This document shows, in pieces, positions 63,235 to 64,000 of a stretch of 64,000 nt of DNA (positions within the stretch are counted from its first letter, which is position 1; every line of letters starts with the position of its first letter). Source of the stretch: Gemmatimonadaceae bacterium (lineage in GTDB: Bacteria > Gemmatimonadota > Gemmatimonadetes > Gemmatimonadales > Gemmatimonadaceae). The stretch lies in assembly GCA_025358925.1 (NCBI GenBank), contig JANYHT010000039.1, positions 62,001-126,000 of the forward strand, in the 5' to 3' direction. The notes under the pieces were generated by a model, which was given only the letters and a program-made list of their open reading frames with translations, made no database searches and had not been told where the DNA came from. A program made the translations under genes and the position numbers.

Positions 63235-64000
63235 CGCGTTGCCGAGCCCTTCGCTCGTGCCACCAGCTCGCGGACCTCGCGCAGGAGACGTTGCGCGTCG
63301 TACGGAATACCGTCTTTGATTGTCCACGCTACACCACCGCCCGATCCTGCCGCCGCGTCAGCGCGGGGAGGATAAAAGACCTTAAGGTCTTCCAATGGGT
63401 TGCCATTCAACACCACAAGATCGGCCAAGTAACCGGAGCGAACACGACCTAAGCGGACGTCCTCACCAAGAATCTTCGCATTGTTGGCCGTGGCGTGCTG
63501 CAGCACTTTGATGGGCTGGAATCCGGCTTCTTGCTGCAATTCAAGTTCGCGAACTAAACCGAAACCGTAAACTTGATAGATGAAGCCCGCGTCCTCGCCA
63601 GCGCCAACTATGCCACCCATCTGCTCAAAGTCCCGAACGGCTTTGAACCATATTTGATAGTTGGTTTTCCAAAACGCTTCGTCGGTACTGCTCCAATTGG
63701 CGAAGTATGATCCGTGGTTGGATGCGTCGGGCTTGAAATACTTGTCGAGTGTGGGGTGCAAGTATTGCGCAAACCATGGCTGTGTTTCCGCACGTTGCAA
63801 GTCGCGACTGGCTTCATAAATATCGAACGTGGGGTTCCACGCGACATTGCCTTTCACCATCGCGCGCAACACCTCCTGCAATTTCAACGGGTCAGCCTCT
63901 TGCCATAAATGACCGGCCCACCGAAAGCGCATCCCTTCGTCTGCATAATTGAAATTCGAAGGAAAATGTTGTGCGCCGCCTATGATGGCGGCATCCGGTA
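63231..64000 (-). CDS. Amidohydrolase-family protein (partial, C-terminal part)
   Basis: The minus-strand frame is open to the window edge, so the N-terminus is missing. The visible 255 residues contain IVGAGEDAGFIYQVYGFGLV (the late metal/catalytic Asp region) and the typical imidazolonepropionase-like end KVLQHATANNAKILGEDVRL, GRVRSGYLADLVVLNGNPLE. Such enzymes hydrolyse amide or cyclic C-N bonds in the metal-dependent hydrolase superfamily. The substrate cannot be told. Its stop overlaps the start of the MATE gene, suggesting a joint operon. Confidence 0.85.
   Translation of the reverse strand, partial: PDAAIIGGAQHFPSNFNYADEGMRFRWAGHLWQEADPLKLQEVLRAMVKGNVAWNPTFDIYEASRDLQRAETQPWFAQYLHPTLDKYFKPDASNHGSYFANWSSTDEAFWKTNYQIWFKAVRDFEQMGGIVGAGEDAGFIYQVYGFGLVRELELQQEAGFQPIKVLQHATANNAKILGEDVRLGRVRSGYLADLVVLNGNPLEDLKVFYPPRADAAAGSGGGVAWTIKDGIPYDAQRLLREVRELVARAKGSATR

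Noticed and set aside
1-64000. Search for CRISPR arrays, insertion sequences, phage genes and toxin-antitoxin pairs
   Set aside because: No regularly spaced repeats, transposase, integrase, capsid or recognisable toxin/antitoxin motifs were seen on either strand.

Overview
This window looks like chromosomal DNA of a bacterium with moderately high GC (roughly 55-60% by eye). Its genes are tightly packed and usually chained by 1-4 base stop/start overlaps (ATGA, GTGA, TGATG), many start at GTG, and several promoters sit so close to the start codon that the mRNAs are probably leaderless. Gene content (ECF sigma/anti-sigma/LTxxQ operon, PorV-like outer membrane protein, LytR_C protein, HEAT plus HD-GYP proteins, a hybrid histidine kinase) fits a Gram-negative lineage. 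My best guess is Gemmatimonadota, from gene style and not from a database search. I see no phage, plasmid, insertion sequence or CRISPR array.

Layout. (1) 1-4040 is a poorly preserved accessory stretch. It holds small unknown genes, a gene with a one-base frameshift, a SET-domain gene with an in-frame stop, a DinB gene with a one-base insertion and lost end, and coding debris, and it ends at a tRNA-Leu(CAA). (2) 4234-9569 carries the stress sigma operon (with a 30-codon leader ORF), a glycerophosphodiesterase, and the rng, rplU and rpmA block with a clear terminator. (3) 10069-15637 has an acyl-CoA dehydrogenase, RecQ and a U32 peptidase-family protein. (4) 15932-24020 is an acyl-CoA metabolism cluster: MeaB, split B12-dependent acyl-CoA mutase with isobutyryl-CoA-mutase-like active-site residues, a methyltransferase, an acyl-CoA carboxylase beta subunit, an AtuA-like pair and a 51-residue membrane protein coupled to it. 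(5) 24017-29506 runs aspS, phoH, ybeY and two CNNM/CBS proteins. (6) 29576-32581 holds a PtsN-like IIA protein, an outer-membrane protein, rlmN and a LytR_C protein. (7) 32578-42861 is a tryptophan cluster (trpD, then trpC-trpF-trpB-[HEAT]-[HD-GYP]-trpA). Two signalling-type genes are embedded between trpB and trpA, and lexA lies on the opposite strand between trpD and trpC. (8) 43008-57196 is a superoperon: truA, a catalytically degenerate transaldolase homologue, an HtrA lipoprotein, purB, purC, psd, pssA, purS, purQ, purL, purF and ppdK. Every junction from truA to purL overlaps. (9) 57226-64000 has a shared terminator, tmRNA (tag ANNNLALAA), dusB, a second PtsN-like gene, a hybrid sensor kinase, a MATE transporter and the end of an amidohydrolase.

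The parts most likely to hold undescribed biology are the HEAT/HD-GYP pair with a shared N-terminal module inside the trp operon, the dead transaldolase homologue in the purine superoperon, the AtuA/carboxylase/mutase cluster with its hidden small membrane protein, and the leader ORF before the sigma factor. Functions are read from sequence motifs only.
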